Source: Clostridiales bacterium
Lineage (GTDB): Bacteria; Bacillota; Clostridia; Oscillospirales; Oscillospiraceae
NCBI GenBank assembly: GCA_021205375.1
Contig: JAJPXR010000019.1
Coordinates: 1-9,647 of the forward strand
Length of the DNA: 9,647 bases
Reading direction: 5' to 3'
How positions within the stretch are numbered: position 1 is the stretch's first letter; every line of letters starts with the position of its first letter. Under the pieces are notes generated by a model that had not been told where the DNA came from, made no database searches, and was given only the letters and a program-made list of their open reading frames with translations. Shown here one piece after another: positions 1 to 6,326 of the stretch. The position numbers were made by a program, and so were the translations under genes.

Positions 1-15
1 CATTTAGCCTCTCCT
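1..15 (-). promoter_or_regulatory. Possible ribosome binding site and start codon of a leftward gene that leaves the window
   Basis: On the minus strand the first bases read AGGAGAGG (positions 15-8), four bases, then ATG (3-1). This is a plausible start of a gene lying to the left. Only the start codon is inside the window, so the product cannot be named, and the match could be chance. Confidence 0.35.
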
Positions 16-85
16 GCGGTATAATCATTTGCGGGATTTGTGATTGCAGAGTTAAGCGACAAACAAGGATTGGTGAGGTTCCATG

Positions 86-407
86 ATGGCTGCATCCTAA
101 TAAGAGACTCTTTAAATTACTCATTGACCGAGAGATGAAACAAAAGGAATTGTGCCAACTGGCAAAGGTCATCTCAGCAACGATTGCCAAAATGAAGAAT
201 GGCGACAATGTCATGGTAGGTGTCCTGGAGCGAATTTGCCTAAGTCTGCACAGCAATGTGGGAGACATTATAGAAATCGGTTCTGATGCAACTTCTGCAA
301 GTAGTAATCTTAATCATAACGCATTCCCCTTAGAATTGACACAAAATCTGCCGGATTTGTTCAGCTTTTGGATTTCAGCCCTGCCTAGCGACATTTTTGA
401 ATCTTGA
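86..407 (+). pseudogene. Small XRE/Cro-type helix-turn-helix regulator, frameshifted at codon 5
   Basis: The open frame from ATG 135 encodes MKQKELCQLAKV...SATIAKMKNG...VLERICLSL..NVGDIIEI, which fits the short Cro/CI-type HTH regulators common in Bacillota mobile elements. Those proteins normally start about 16 residues earlier with a helix of the form YxxLFKLLIDRxMK. Here that helix is encoded in the same frame just upstream of 135 (KRLFKLLIDRE), but no start codon precedes it. A good ATG at 86, seven bases after GGTGAGG (72-78), reads Met-Ala-Ala-Ser and then hits TAA at 98-100. Removing one A at 99-100 joins the two parts into an uninterrupted family-like N-terminus. The HTH ends near residue 48 counted from Met135, and the following 40 or so residues have no family look. 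The gene is probably inactive; a shortened product from Met135 would lack the first helix. The HTH call is from memory of the family pattern, not a search. Confidence 0.62.
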
Positions 408-455
408 TTTCTGTCCCAGAGTACCTTCCTCAACCCACCACCTTTATAATATAAT

Positions 456-496
456 CCAATAAAAATCCCCACAGACATCTATTCTGTGGGGATTTT
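456..496 (-). terminator. Intrinsic terminator at the end of the rhamnose operon
   Basis: A perfect 14-bp stem (462-475 with 483-496, arm AAAATCCCCACAGA) with a 7-base loop lies 29 bases past the fucO stop. Read on the minus strand, the stem is followed by a U-rich run from positions 465-461 and then AUUGG. The A/T outer ends make it potentially bidirectional, so it could also stop transcripts coming from the HTH pseudogene on the plus strand. Confidence 0.9.
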
Positions 497-525
497 AGCC
501 GTTTAGATCGTTATTCGTGAGAATT

Positions 526-1668
526 TTACATCAGCTTGCGGAACAGGGTCTTGAAGTCCTCGATGCTGGCCTCCTTGGGGTTGCCGGGGGCGCAGGCGTC
601 GGCGGCAGCAGACTCGGCCAGGAAGTCCAGATCCTCCTCCTTCATCTTCTCCAGCTTGGTGGGGATGCCCACGTCGGCGGAGAGCTGCTTGACGGCGTCG
701 ATGGCGGCCTTGCGGTAGGTCTCCTGGTCCATGCCGGTGGTGTCCACGCCCATAGCCTCCGCGATGTCCTTGTATTTCTCGCCGGTGGCGTCGGCGTTGA
801 ACTCCATGACGATGGGCAGCATCATGGCGCAGGCCACGCCGTGGGGGGTGTCATAGACCGCGCCCAGGGTGTGGGCCATGGAGTGGGCAATGCCCAGGCC
901 CACGTTGGAGAAGGCCATGCCGGTGACGAACTGGCCCAGGGCCATGCCCTCGCGGCCCTCCTGCTCATTCTTGACGGCGGCACGGAGGTTCTTGGAAATC
1001 AGCTTGATGGCCTCCAGGTTCAGACAGTCGGCCAGCTCCCAGGCGGCCTTGGTGGTGTAGCCCTCGATGGCGTGGGTCAAAGCGTCCATGCCGGTGGAGG
1101 CAGTCAGGCCCTTGGGCATGGTGGACATCATATCCGGGTCCACGATGGCAATGTCGGGGATGTCGTTCACGTCCACGCAGACGAACTTACGCTTCTTCTG
1201 CACGTCGGTGATGACGTAGTTGATGGTGGCCTCCGCCGCAGTGCCGGCGGTGGTGGGGACGGCGATGGTGTAGACGGTGCGGTTTTTGGTGGGAGCCACG
1301 CCCTCCAGAGAGCGAACGTCCGCAAACTCAGGGTTGTTGATGATGATGCCGATGGCCTTGCCGGTGTCCATGGAGGAGCCGCCGCCGATGGTGATCATAT
1401 AGTCCGCGCCGGACTTCTTGTAGGCTTCCACGCCGGAGAGCACGTTCTCTATGGTGGGATTTGGCTTGATGTCGGAGTAAACTTCATAGGCCATGCCCGC
1501 CGCGTCCAGCAGGTCGGTGACCTTCTTGGTGACGTTGAACTTGACCAGATCGGGGTCAGAGGCGATGAACGCCTTGTTCAGACCCTTAGCCTGGACCAGG
1601 CCGGGGATCTCCTGAATGGCCCCTTTGCCGTGGTAAGAAATGCCGTTGAGTACAAAACGATTGACCAT
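526..1668 (-). CDS. fucO: Lactaldehyde reductase (1,2-propanediol oxidoreductase), iron-dependent alcohol dehydrogenase
   Basis: This 380-residue protein reduces L-lactaldehyde, the product of the RhaD cleavage, to L-1,2-propanediol with NADH in the cytoplasm, regenerating NAD+ under fermentation. It matches E. coli FucO (382 residues) over its whole length, including NNPEFADVRSLEG at 111-123 and PTTAGTAAE at 138-146. The NAD-binding GGGSSMDTGK motif is at 95-104. The iron ligands expected from FucO (Asp196, His200, His263, His277) are all present with an offset of one: Asp195, His199, His262 and His276. The start is ATG 1668, preceded by GCGAGGT with 8-base spacing. It is the last gene of the operon, 168 bases after rhaD, and that gap carries a large stem-loop; no strong promoter of its own is visible. 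FucO-type enzymes also serve fucose pathways, but the aldolase and kinase here point to rhamnose. Confidence 0.93.
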   Translation of the reverse strand: MVNRFVLNGISYHGKGAIQEIPGLVQAKGLNKAFIASDPDLVKFNVTKKVTDLLDAAGMAYEVYSDIKPNPTIENVLSGVEAYKKSGADYMITIGGGSSMDTGKAIGIIINNPEFADVRSLEGVAPTKNRTVYTIAVPTTAGTAAEATINYVITDVQKKRKFVCVDVNDIPDIAIVDPDMMSTMPKGLTASTGMDALTHAIEGYTTKAAWELADCLNLEAIKLISKNLRAAVKNEQEGREGMALGQFVTGMAFSNVGLGIAHSMAHTLGAVYDTPHGVACAMMLPIVMEFNADATGEKYKDIAEAMGVDTTGMDQETYRKAAIDAVKQLSADVGIPTKLEKMKEEDLDFLAESAAADACAPGNPKEASIEDFKTLFRKLM

Positions 1669-1733
1669 AATCGCATACCTCGCTTTTCTGTTGTACGTTA
1701 TATGTTGTCTGAAAGATGGGAAAATATTTTAAA

Positions 1734-1824
1734 GTGTGTCCGAGACAGCTGCCATTGATAGGCAGAAGGAGTGGATCAGAGGGGGTGAAGCAAATGGAAT
1801 CGAAAGCAGCCATCCCGGACACAC
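1734..1824 (-). promoter_or_regulatory. Long stem-loop between rhaD and fucO (possible attenuator or processing element)
   Basis: Positions 1734-1752 and 1806-1824 form an inverted repeat of 19 positions. At the DNA level 16 of 19 match. In the minus-strand (operon-sense) RNA, GUGUGUCCGGGAUGGCUGC pairs with GCAGCUGUCUCGGACACAC over all 19 positions, because the three mismatches become G-U wobbles. In the plus-strand RNA the same positions are A-C clashes. The loop is 53 bases. A smaller hairpin (CTGCC 1749-1753 with GGCAG 1761-1765, 7-base loop) would compete with the base of the 3' arm. The RNA after the stem is A/U-rich (UUUAAAAUAUUUU) but not a clean U-tract. It may act as a partial terminator, an mRNA-stabilising or processing site, or be a small mobile repeat. 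Confidence 0.6.
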
Positions 1825-1836
1825 AATAAAATCGAA

Positions 1837-2667
1837 TTATTTTTCGTACAGGAATTTTTCGGGCAGGGTCACGCCGAAGTCCACCGCCAGGTGCCGGAAC
1901 TCGTCGGGCTGGATGGTCTGACGCTTCGTGCCGCCGGTCATGGAATAGACTTTTACCAGAATTTCAGCGGACTTTTCCACGGTGTGCATCAGGCCGAAGG
2001 TCAGGTCGAAGTCCTCGCCGGAGCAGAACATCCCATGGTGGGCCCAGATGGCCACATCGTACTGCTTCATCAGCTCAGAGGTGGCCACGGCGATGTCCCG
2101 CCCGCCGGGCACCATCCAGGGCACCACGCCGATGCCGGAGGGGAACACCACCGGGCACTCGGTGGCCATCTCCCACAGCTCGCGGGTGAACGCCTCGTCG
2201 GTCAGGGGCAGCACGAAGGTCAGGGCGATGGTGTTGGCGGGGTGGGCGTGGTAAATGACGCGGTGCTTGCCGCCGGAAGCGGCCTTCTTGACCTCGTGGT
2301 TCATCAGGTGAGAGGGGAACTCGCTGGTGGGCCGTCCGCCGTTGACCAAGCCCCAGCAAACGCGATATTTTTCGCCCTTGTCGTCGATTTCGCAAATGGC
2401 GCAGGAGTCCTCCGGGGCGGTCATGACGTTGCGGAAGTACTTGCCGGAGCCGGTGGCCACGAAGAACTCCCCGGCCAGACCCGGCACGGTGGTGCCGATG
2501 TCCTTCCACTCCCCGTCAAAGGACAGGTCTTCCCGGACGGCCTCCACCTCCTCCGGCTTCATCCGGTAGGTCAGGTTGCCGCCGTTGCGCTCGTGCCAGC
2601 CCTGCTGCCAGCCGTCGTCGGCCATGCGCATAAAGCCCTGCATAAAGTTGGATTCTAAAACTTTCAT
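1837..2667 (-). CDS. rhaD: Rhamnulose-1-phosphate aldolase (class II, zinc-dependent)
   Basis: The enzyme splits L-rhamnulose 1-phosphate into dihydroxyacetone phosphate and L-lactaldehyde. The 276-residue protein matches E. coli RhaD (274 residues) end to end, including GWHERNGGNLTYR at 23-35, ATGSGKYFRNV at 71-81 and the C-terminal TAEKSAQVLVKVYSM-like block at 229-243. Residues expected for catalysis and zinc binding (E. coli Glu117, His141, His143, His212) are present with an offset of one: Glu116, His140, His142 and His211. The start at 2667 is preferred over an in-frame ATG at 2676 because GAGAGG ends directly against the latter and stands 9 bases from the former, and because the N-terminus then aligns with E. 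coli. It lies 36 bases after rhaM. Its lactaldehyde product is the substrate of the next gene, fucO. Confidence 0.96.
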   Translation of the reverse strand: MKVLESNFMQGFMRMADDGWQQGWHERNGGNLTYRMKPEEVEAVREDLSFDGEWKDIGTTVPGLAGEFFVATGSGKYFRNVMTAPEDSCAICEIDDKGEKYRVCWGLVNGGRPTSEFPSHLMNHEVKKAASGGKHRVIYHAHPANTIALTFVLPLTDEAFTRELWEMATECPVVFPSGIGVVPWMVPGGRDIAVATSELMKQYDVAIWAHHGMFCSGEDFDLTFGLMHTVEKSAEILVKVYSMTGGTKRQTIQPDEFRHLAVDFGVTLPEKFLYEK

Positions 2668-2703
2668 GGTGTCCATCCTCTCTGAATGTCAGTTTTGTTG
2701 TTG

Positions 2704-3039
2704 TTATTCCAGCCAGAACACCTGCGTCAGCAACGGCTGTGCGCCGGTCTCCGGGTCTTTTTCCATTTCCAGCACATCTTTCATATACTCATCCCAGCGG
2801 GCGACCACTTCGCTCTCCGTCTGCACTTTGGCGGCGTATTCGATGCCCTTTTCACACTCATAGTAGCCGAACAGTTCGTCTCCGGTCAACCAAATGCTGT
2901 AATGGCAGATACCGGCGTCCTTGAGGACCTGCTTCATCTCCGGCCAGATGTTATCGTGACGGCGCTTGTACTCCGTCTGCTTTCCGGGCAGGACGCGGCC
3001 CTTCCATGCGTAGCGCTCAATCTTTTGCTCGTTCACCAT
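2704..3039 (-). CDS. rhaM: L-rhamnose mutarotase
   Basis: This small cytoplasmic enzyme interconverts the alpha and beta anomers of L-rhamnose to feed the isomerase. The 111-residue protein (E. coli RhaM has 104) shows the family pattern: YKRRHDNIWPEM at 24-35 with the likely catalytic His28, YSIWL at 47-51, RWDEYMKDV at 81-89 and the terminal VFWLE. The reading frame is open upstream to 3099, but AGGAGGG lies directly before the ATG at 3039, and the extra 20 upstream residues have no family similarity and overlap a stem-loop. Spacing to ATG 3039 is slightly tight; the next codon is GTG and could also serve as start. The gene lies 69 bases after the permease. Its presence is one of the best reasons to call the operon rhamnose-specific rather than fucose-specific. 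Confidence 0.93.
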   Translation of the reverse strand: MVNEQKIERYAWKGRVLPGKQTEYKRRHDNIWPEMKQVLKDAGICHYSIWLTGDELFGYYECEKGIEYAAKVQTESEVVARWDEYMKDVLEMEKDPETGAQPLLTQVFWLE

Positions 3040-3062
3040 TATCCCTCCTATGCAATCCGATG

Positions 3063-3098
3063 TGGACGGGAGCCGGGCAGCAGTCCAGCCCCCGTCCA
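3063..3098 (-). promoter_or_regulatory. Intercistronic stem-loop between the permease gene and rhaM
   Basis: TGGACGGG (3063-3070) pairs perfectly with CCCGTCCA (3091-3098) around a 20-base GC-rich loop. No U-tract follows on the operon strand, so it is not a standard terminator. It may protect the 3' end of the upstream message or tune expression of the downstream genes. Confidence 0.45.
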
Positions 3099-3108
3099 TT
3101 TCATTCTT

Positions 3109-4809
3109 TTATGCGGTTGCCGTCTTGACGCTGACATCCGCATAGGCAAACACGGTTTTCAGCGCACCAAAGACGAAGTACAGAATGGTCAGCACCATTG
3201 CGTAGGTCTTATAGAATGTTACCGTGGCGGCACCGAAGAACACCGCAAGGGTCAAAATGGCGAACACTGCAAGGATGGCGTAGGAGATCCATGCGCAGAC
3301 TTTCCTTGCGCCGGGATGGTTCGGCACCTTGTCGGGGATTTCGTTTCTCTCGTTCTCCGCCAACTCTGCCAGGGCTTCCGTGACCTTCCGGTCCTCCTCT
3401 GCCTGCTCACTGTAGTCTTTCCTGGCGCCCATAGCACAGGCCAGGATGAGGTAAAGAACGATTGCCATAATGTATTCCGGCAGCCACAGGAAATAGGAGT
3501 GCAGCGCGCCGGTGACCTCCATGATCGCCACATAAATCAGGCAGACCGCCCAGGTGATGAGACCGGCATAGTTGAGCTTCCAGCCCTTGAAGGTGGACCA
3601 ATACCGGGTGCCGCCGATCTTCGGCAGAATCCAATGCTCAGCAATGACCATAGCGCCGACGGCGGGGACGACCAGCGCGATCATATTGACGATGGACATG
3701 ATGTTGGAGGCAGCGGGGAAGAAGGCAACGAAGGTCGCAACCGCGCCGATGATGTAGGTCAGCTTTTTAATGTCCAGCTTGGTAAAAATCGTCTGATACG
3801 CCAGGGACGCCCGGTAAATGTTGGGGTTGGCGGTGGTCCAACCGGCGACCACGACGGCCAGCAGACCGACCCAGCCAAAGACTGCGTTGGTGATAGCGCC
3901 GGAGTCCAGCACCAGCAGGGACTGGTTCAGCAGGATAGCGGCGGTAGCGCCCATGATGCCGGCGCTGGCCCATGCGAAGAAATGTCCAAGATACATGCCG
4001 TAGGCAGTGATGAAGCCGTATTTCCAGGTCTTTGCATAGCGGAACATGGCCATGTCGTTCAGGCCGCCGTGATAGGCCAGGTTGCACATCCAGGCCCAGC
4101 CAGCCACGTGGAACACCGTCAGCTTGGAGCCGCCTTCCACCACTTCACCGGTAAACACCGAGTTGTTCATCAGGGCGAGGAAGTCGCCAATGGAATGGAT
4201 GCTTTCCGAACCGGTGGCTTGCACCAGCTGGGGAATGACCACGAAGAAGCCGCCTGCGAACACGATGATCATCCAGGGGATACAGACAGAGGAGAATTTT
4301 GCCACCGCGTTAAATCCGTTGGCCGCGACCAGTGTGACGACAATGCCGAGCACCAGCACAATAAGCACATACTTGATGTCGGTGGGGTACCATTCCGTCT
4401 GCAAATCGACTCCGAAAATCTCTCGGAGGGCGGAGGCGGAAACGCTCAGCATGGACGCCGCCATAGCGATGGAGGCGATGCCCCAAATCACGTTGTAAAT
4501 CTTCTGCATATACGGCCCCATGACCTTTTTGAGGTAGGAATACAGGGTCAGTCGGGTATCCACGCCAATGGGGGCGCAAATCAGCGCATAGGTCAGGGTC
4601 GCCAGGATGTTGCCGAAAAACAGTCCGATAAAGATGTCCGTCGCCTTGACGCCCAGCGTCAGCAGGGATGCGCCAATGGCAAATTCCGTTGCGGCGATGT
4701 GCTCGCCGCCGTAGATGCCCAAAAAGTCACCCAGGCCAGAGATTTCCTTCTGGGGAATGGGGCGGTCTTCTACAGGCATGGAAGCCGCTATTTCCTGATA
4801 CTTCGTCAC
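3109..4809 (-). CDS. NCS1-type (cytosine/purine permease-like) membrane transporter, candidate L-rhamnose uptake system
   Basis: This is a 566-residue, very hydrophobic protein with about 12-14 membrane segments by eye. Features of the NCS1/CodB family (COG1457) are GLGDFLGIYGGEHI at 25-38, the Gly-rich first helices (TLGVKATDIFIGLFFGNILA, 51-70) and WTTANPNIYRASLAYQ at 324-339, which resembles the WTT-x-N-x-x-Y-x-ASLA stretch of cytosine permeases. After the usual core, a charged linker (about 461-503, Glu/Lys-rich) leads to two further hydrophobic segments (505-528 and 532-553), making it longer than most NCS1 proteins. The start is GTG at 4809, six bases after AGGAGAG. Known NCS1 members carry nucleobases, hydantoins or vitamins. 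Here it is the only transporter in the locus, between the isomerase and the mutarotase, so I infer that it imports rhamnose. It is flanked on both sides by intercistronic stem-loops. The family call is firm; the substrate is inference. Confidence 0.82.
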   Translation of the reverse strand: MTKYQEIAASMPVEDRPIPQKEISGLGDFLGIYGGEHIAATEFAIGASLLTLGVKATDIFIGLFFGNILATLTYALICAPIGVDTRLTLYSYLKKVMGPYMQKIYNVIWGIASIAMAASMLSVSASALREIFGVDLQTEWYPTDIKYVLIVLVLGIVVTLVAANGFNAVAKFSSVCIPWMIIVFAGGFFVVIPQLVQATGSESIHSIGDFLALMNNSVFTGEVVEGGSKLTVFHVAGWAWMCNLAYHGGLNDMAMFRYAKTWKYGFITAYGMYLGHFFAWASAGIMGATAAILLNQSLLVLDSGAITNAVFGWVGLLAVVVAGWTTANPNIYRASLAYQTIFTKLDIKKLTYIIGAVATFVAFFPAASNIMSIVNMIALVVPAVGAMVIAEHWILPKIGGTRYWSTFKGWKLNYAGLITWAVCLIYVAIMEVTGALHSYFLWLPEYIMAIVLYLILACAMGARKDYSEQAEEDRKVTEALAELAENERNEIPDKVPNHPGARKVCAWISYAILAVFAILTLAVFFGAATVTFYKTYAMVLTILYFVFGALKTVFAYADVSVKTATA

Positions 4810-4845
4810 AGTGATCTCTCCTTTGCTAAATATAGATTTGTCGGG

Positions 4846-4871
4846 GCCTGACGCTGCTCCCGGCGTCAGGC
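4846..4871 (-). promoter_or_regulatory. Intercistronic stem-loop between the isomerase and permease genes
   Basis: GCCTGACGC (4846-4854) and GCGTCAGGC (4863-4871) form a perfect 9-bp stem with an 8-base loop in the 84-base gap after the isomerase stop. On the operon strand CCCCGAC follows it rather than a U-tract, so it is more likely a processing or stability element than a full terminator. Confidence 0.55.
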
Positions 4872-4893
4872 GTGAGACAGGTCGGTTCTTTTC

Positions 4894-6312
4894 TTACCGG
4901 GTGACGATGTCCACCGGCACGTTCAAAATCTTCGCCACCTTCAAAATGGTGTCGATGTGCCGCCCGGTGGCTGCGGCGAAGTGGTGGGTGGGGCCGCACT
5001 CGCTCCAGCGAGTGACGAACTCCGTCGCGCCGCAGGTGAACCGGGTACGCATATTGGTGTCGCCGAAGGAGAGGATCTTGCCCTCCTCGTTGACACCCTC
5101 CGCCACAACAAACTTGAAGTTGCCGTTGCCGTCCTGGGTGATGGCCAGGTAGGTCACAGGGCCGGTGTAGGGGTAGAACTGGGTCAGGTAGCCGCCGCCG
5201 GTCTTGCCGTGGAACACCTTCACGATCTTCATGGTTGGCTTCTTGTCGGAGATGTCGGCGTCGCCGGAACCGCTGTGCCCGATGATGGCGATGTCGTCGT
5301 TGAAGTCGATGGAGTACATCTCGGCAAGCTGACCGGTGCCAGAGATGGTCTTGAGGATGCTCATGGCCATGGCCACCTTCATATCTCCCTCCACGGCGCA
5401 GGCGGTGCCCTGCTTGATGAGCATGGAGAAGGCGGGGATGAGCATACTGTCCAACACGCCGGCCTTGCCCTGGGCGTAGCCGTCATAGTGGGAGGCAATG
5501 AGGCCCAACTGCTCATCTTTGACCCACTGCTCAAAGGCGACCACATATTTCGCCATCTCCCAGACTTCCTCGATGCTGCCGCCGCCCTCGATGTCGAAGG
5601 TGTCCAGGATGTCCTGGGCCTTAGCGCGAATGGCGTCCTCGTCGGCGACATTGTCGGCAATGGCCCACATCTTCTCCCAGTCAAACTGCTTGGTGTAGAG
5701 GCCCATCCGCCGGTACAGATTGGACTCGTCGATGTACAGGTCCATCATGCCGGGGTAGGGCCGCCCGATTTGGGCGATGTTGGTCTGGCGGAAGCGGCGG
5801 CGCACCTGAGCCGCCTTGCACCAGTCCTCGATCTCCGCCTGCACAGCGGGGTCGCCGCCCTCCACCACGCCGGTGATGACGGCGTGGCGCTTGCCGAACC
5901 GCTCCAAATCGGCCACCATCTCGCCCACCGCGCCGCAGGCATAGCCCTCGCCCAGCCAGGCGGCGATGTCCGTGTGGTCATAGTCCAGCGCTTTCAGCTT
6001 CTGGACGTTCACCAGCACCACCGGCACATCCAAATCCTTCACAGCGGGGAGCATATTGTAGGAGGTGGCGTAGGTCAGGAGCTGCAAGAACACCAGATCC
6101 ACGTCCGCCGCCCGGAACAGGTCGCCCGCCGCCTGGGACTGTTCTTTCGTGGTGACCATGCCGCCGTCCACGATGTCCACCGTGTCGGGGATGGTCTTTT
6201 TGAACGCCTCATACTGGGCCTGGAACTCCGGCACCAGAGAGGGGAACTGGGGCAGATAGGCCCCCAGCGCGATGGAAAAAACGCCCACCTTTGCTTTTGT
6301 GTTGACTAACAT
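4894..6312 (-). CDS. AraA/FucI-superfamily sugar isomerase, predicted to act as the L-rhamnose isomerase
   Basis: This 472-residue protein belongs to the L-fucose/L-arabinose isomerase superfamily (COG2407-like), not to the TIM-barrel RhaA family. The N-terminal half has the Rossmann-like pattern of these enzymes (KVGVFSIALGAYLPQFPSL at 8-26, LVFLQLLTYATS at 73-84). Metal and catalytic positions of E. coli AraA (Glu306, Glu333, His350, His450) have counterparts with similar spacing: Glu308 in AVEGD, Glu331 in AEMY, His346 in IIGHSG and His443/His444 in GPTHH. It starts at ATG 6312 with GGAGGT five bases upstream, only 14 bases after rhaB, so it is co-transcribed and probably coupled. With RhaB, RhaD and RhaM around it and no other isomerase in the locus, conversion of L-rhamnose to L-rhamnulose is the most economical role. 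An isomerase for L-fucose or another deoxy sugar that shares the operon is the alternative. Confidence 0.85.
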   Translation of the reverse strand: MLVNTKAKVGVFSIALGAYLPQFPSLVPEFQAQYEAFKKTIPDTVDIVDGGMVTTKEQSQAAGDLFRAADVDLVFLQLLTYATSYNMLPAVKDLDVPVVLVNVQKLKALDYDHTDIAAWLGEGYACGAVGEMVADLERFGKRHAVITGVVEGGDPAVQAEIEDWCKAAQVRRRFRQTNIAQIGRPYPGMMDLYIDESNLYRRMGLYTKQFDWEKMWAIADNVADEDAIRAKAQDILDTFDIEGGGSIEEVWEMAKYVVAFEQWVKDEQLGLIASHYDGYAQGKAGVLDSMLIPAFSMLIKQGTACAVEGDMKVAMAMSILKTISGTGQLAEMYSIDFNDDIAIIGHSGSGDADISDKKPTMKIVKVFHGKTGGGYLTQFYPYTGPVTYLAITQDGNGNFKFVVAEGVNEEGKILSFGDTNMRTRFTCGATEFVTRWSECGPTHHFAAATGRHIDTILKVAKILNVPVDIVTR

Positions 6313-6326
6313 TTTTTACCTCCGTT

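Noticed and set aside
1669..1733. A separate promoter for fucO (TATAAC on the minus strand at 1702-1697)
   Set aside because: The -35 partner is poor and the rha operator motif is absent, so read-through from the operon promoter is the simpler reading.
517..1758. 413-codon plus-strand frame opposite fucO
   Set aside because: Gly/His/Val/Asp-rich reverse image of a well-recognised FucO gene; no plausible ribosome binding site or motif.
1891..2658. 255-codon plus-strand frame opposite rhaD
   Set aside because: Antisense image of rhaD, which has all catalytic and zinc residues in place.
2686..4851. Very long open frame (721 codons) on the plus strand opposite the permease and rhaM genes
   Set aside because: Composition is rich in His, Gln, Gly and Asp with no domain pattern, and it lies antisense to clear NCS1 and RhaM coding sequence. 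It is a by-product of GC-rich codon use.
4957..6309. 450-codon plus-strand frame opposite the isomerase gene
   Set aside because: Antisense image of a gene with conserved catalytic residues; low-complexity composition.
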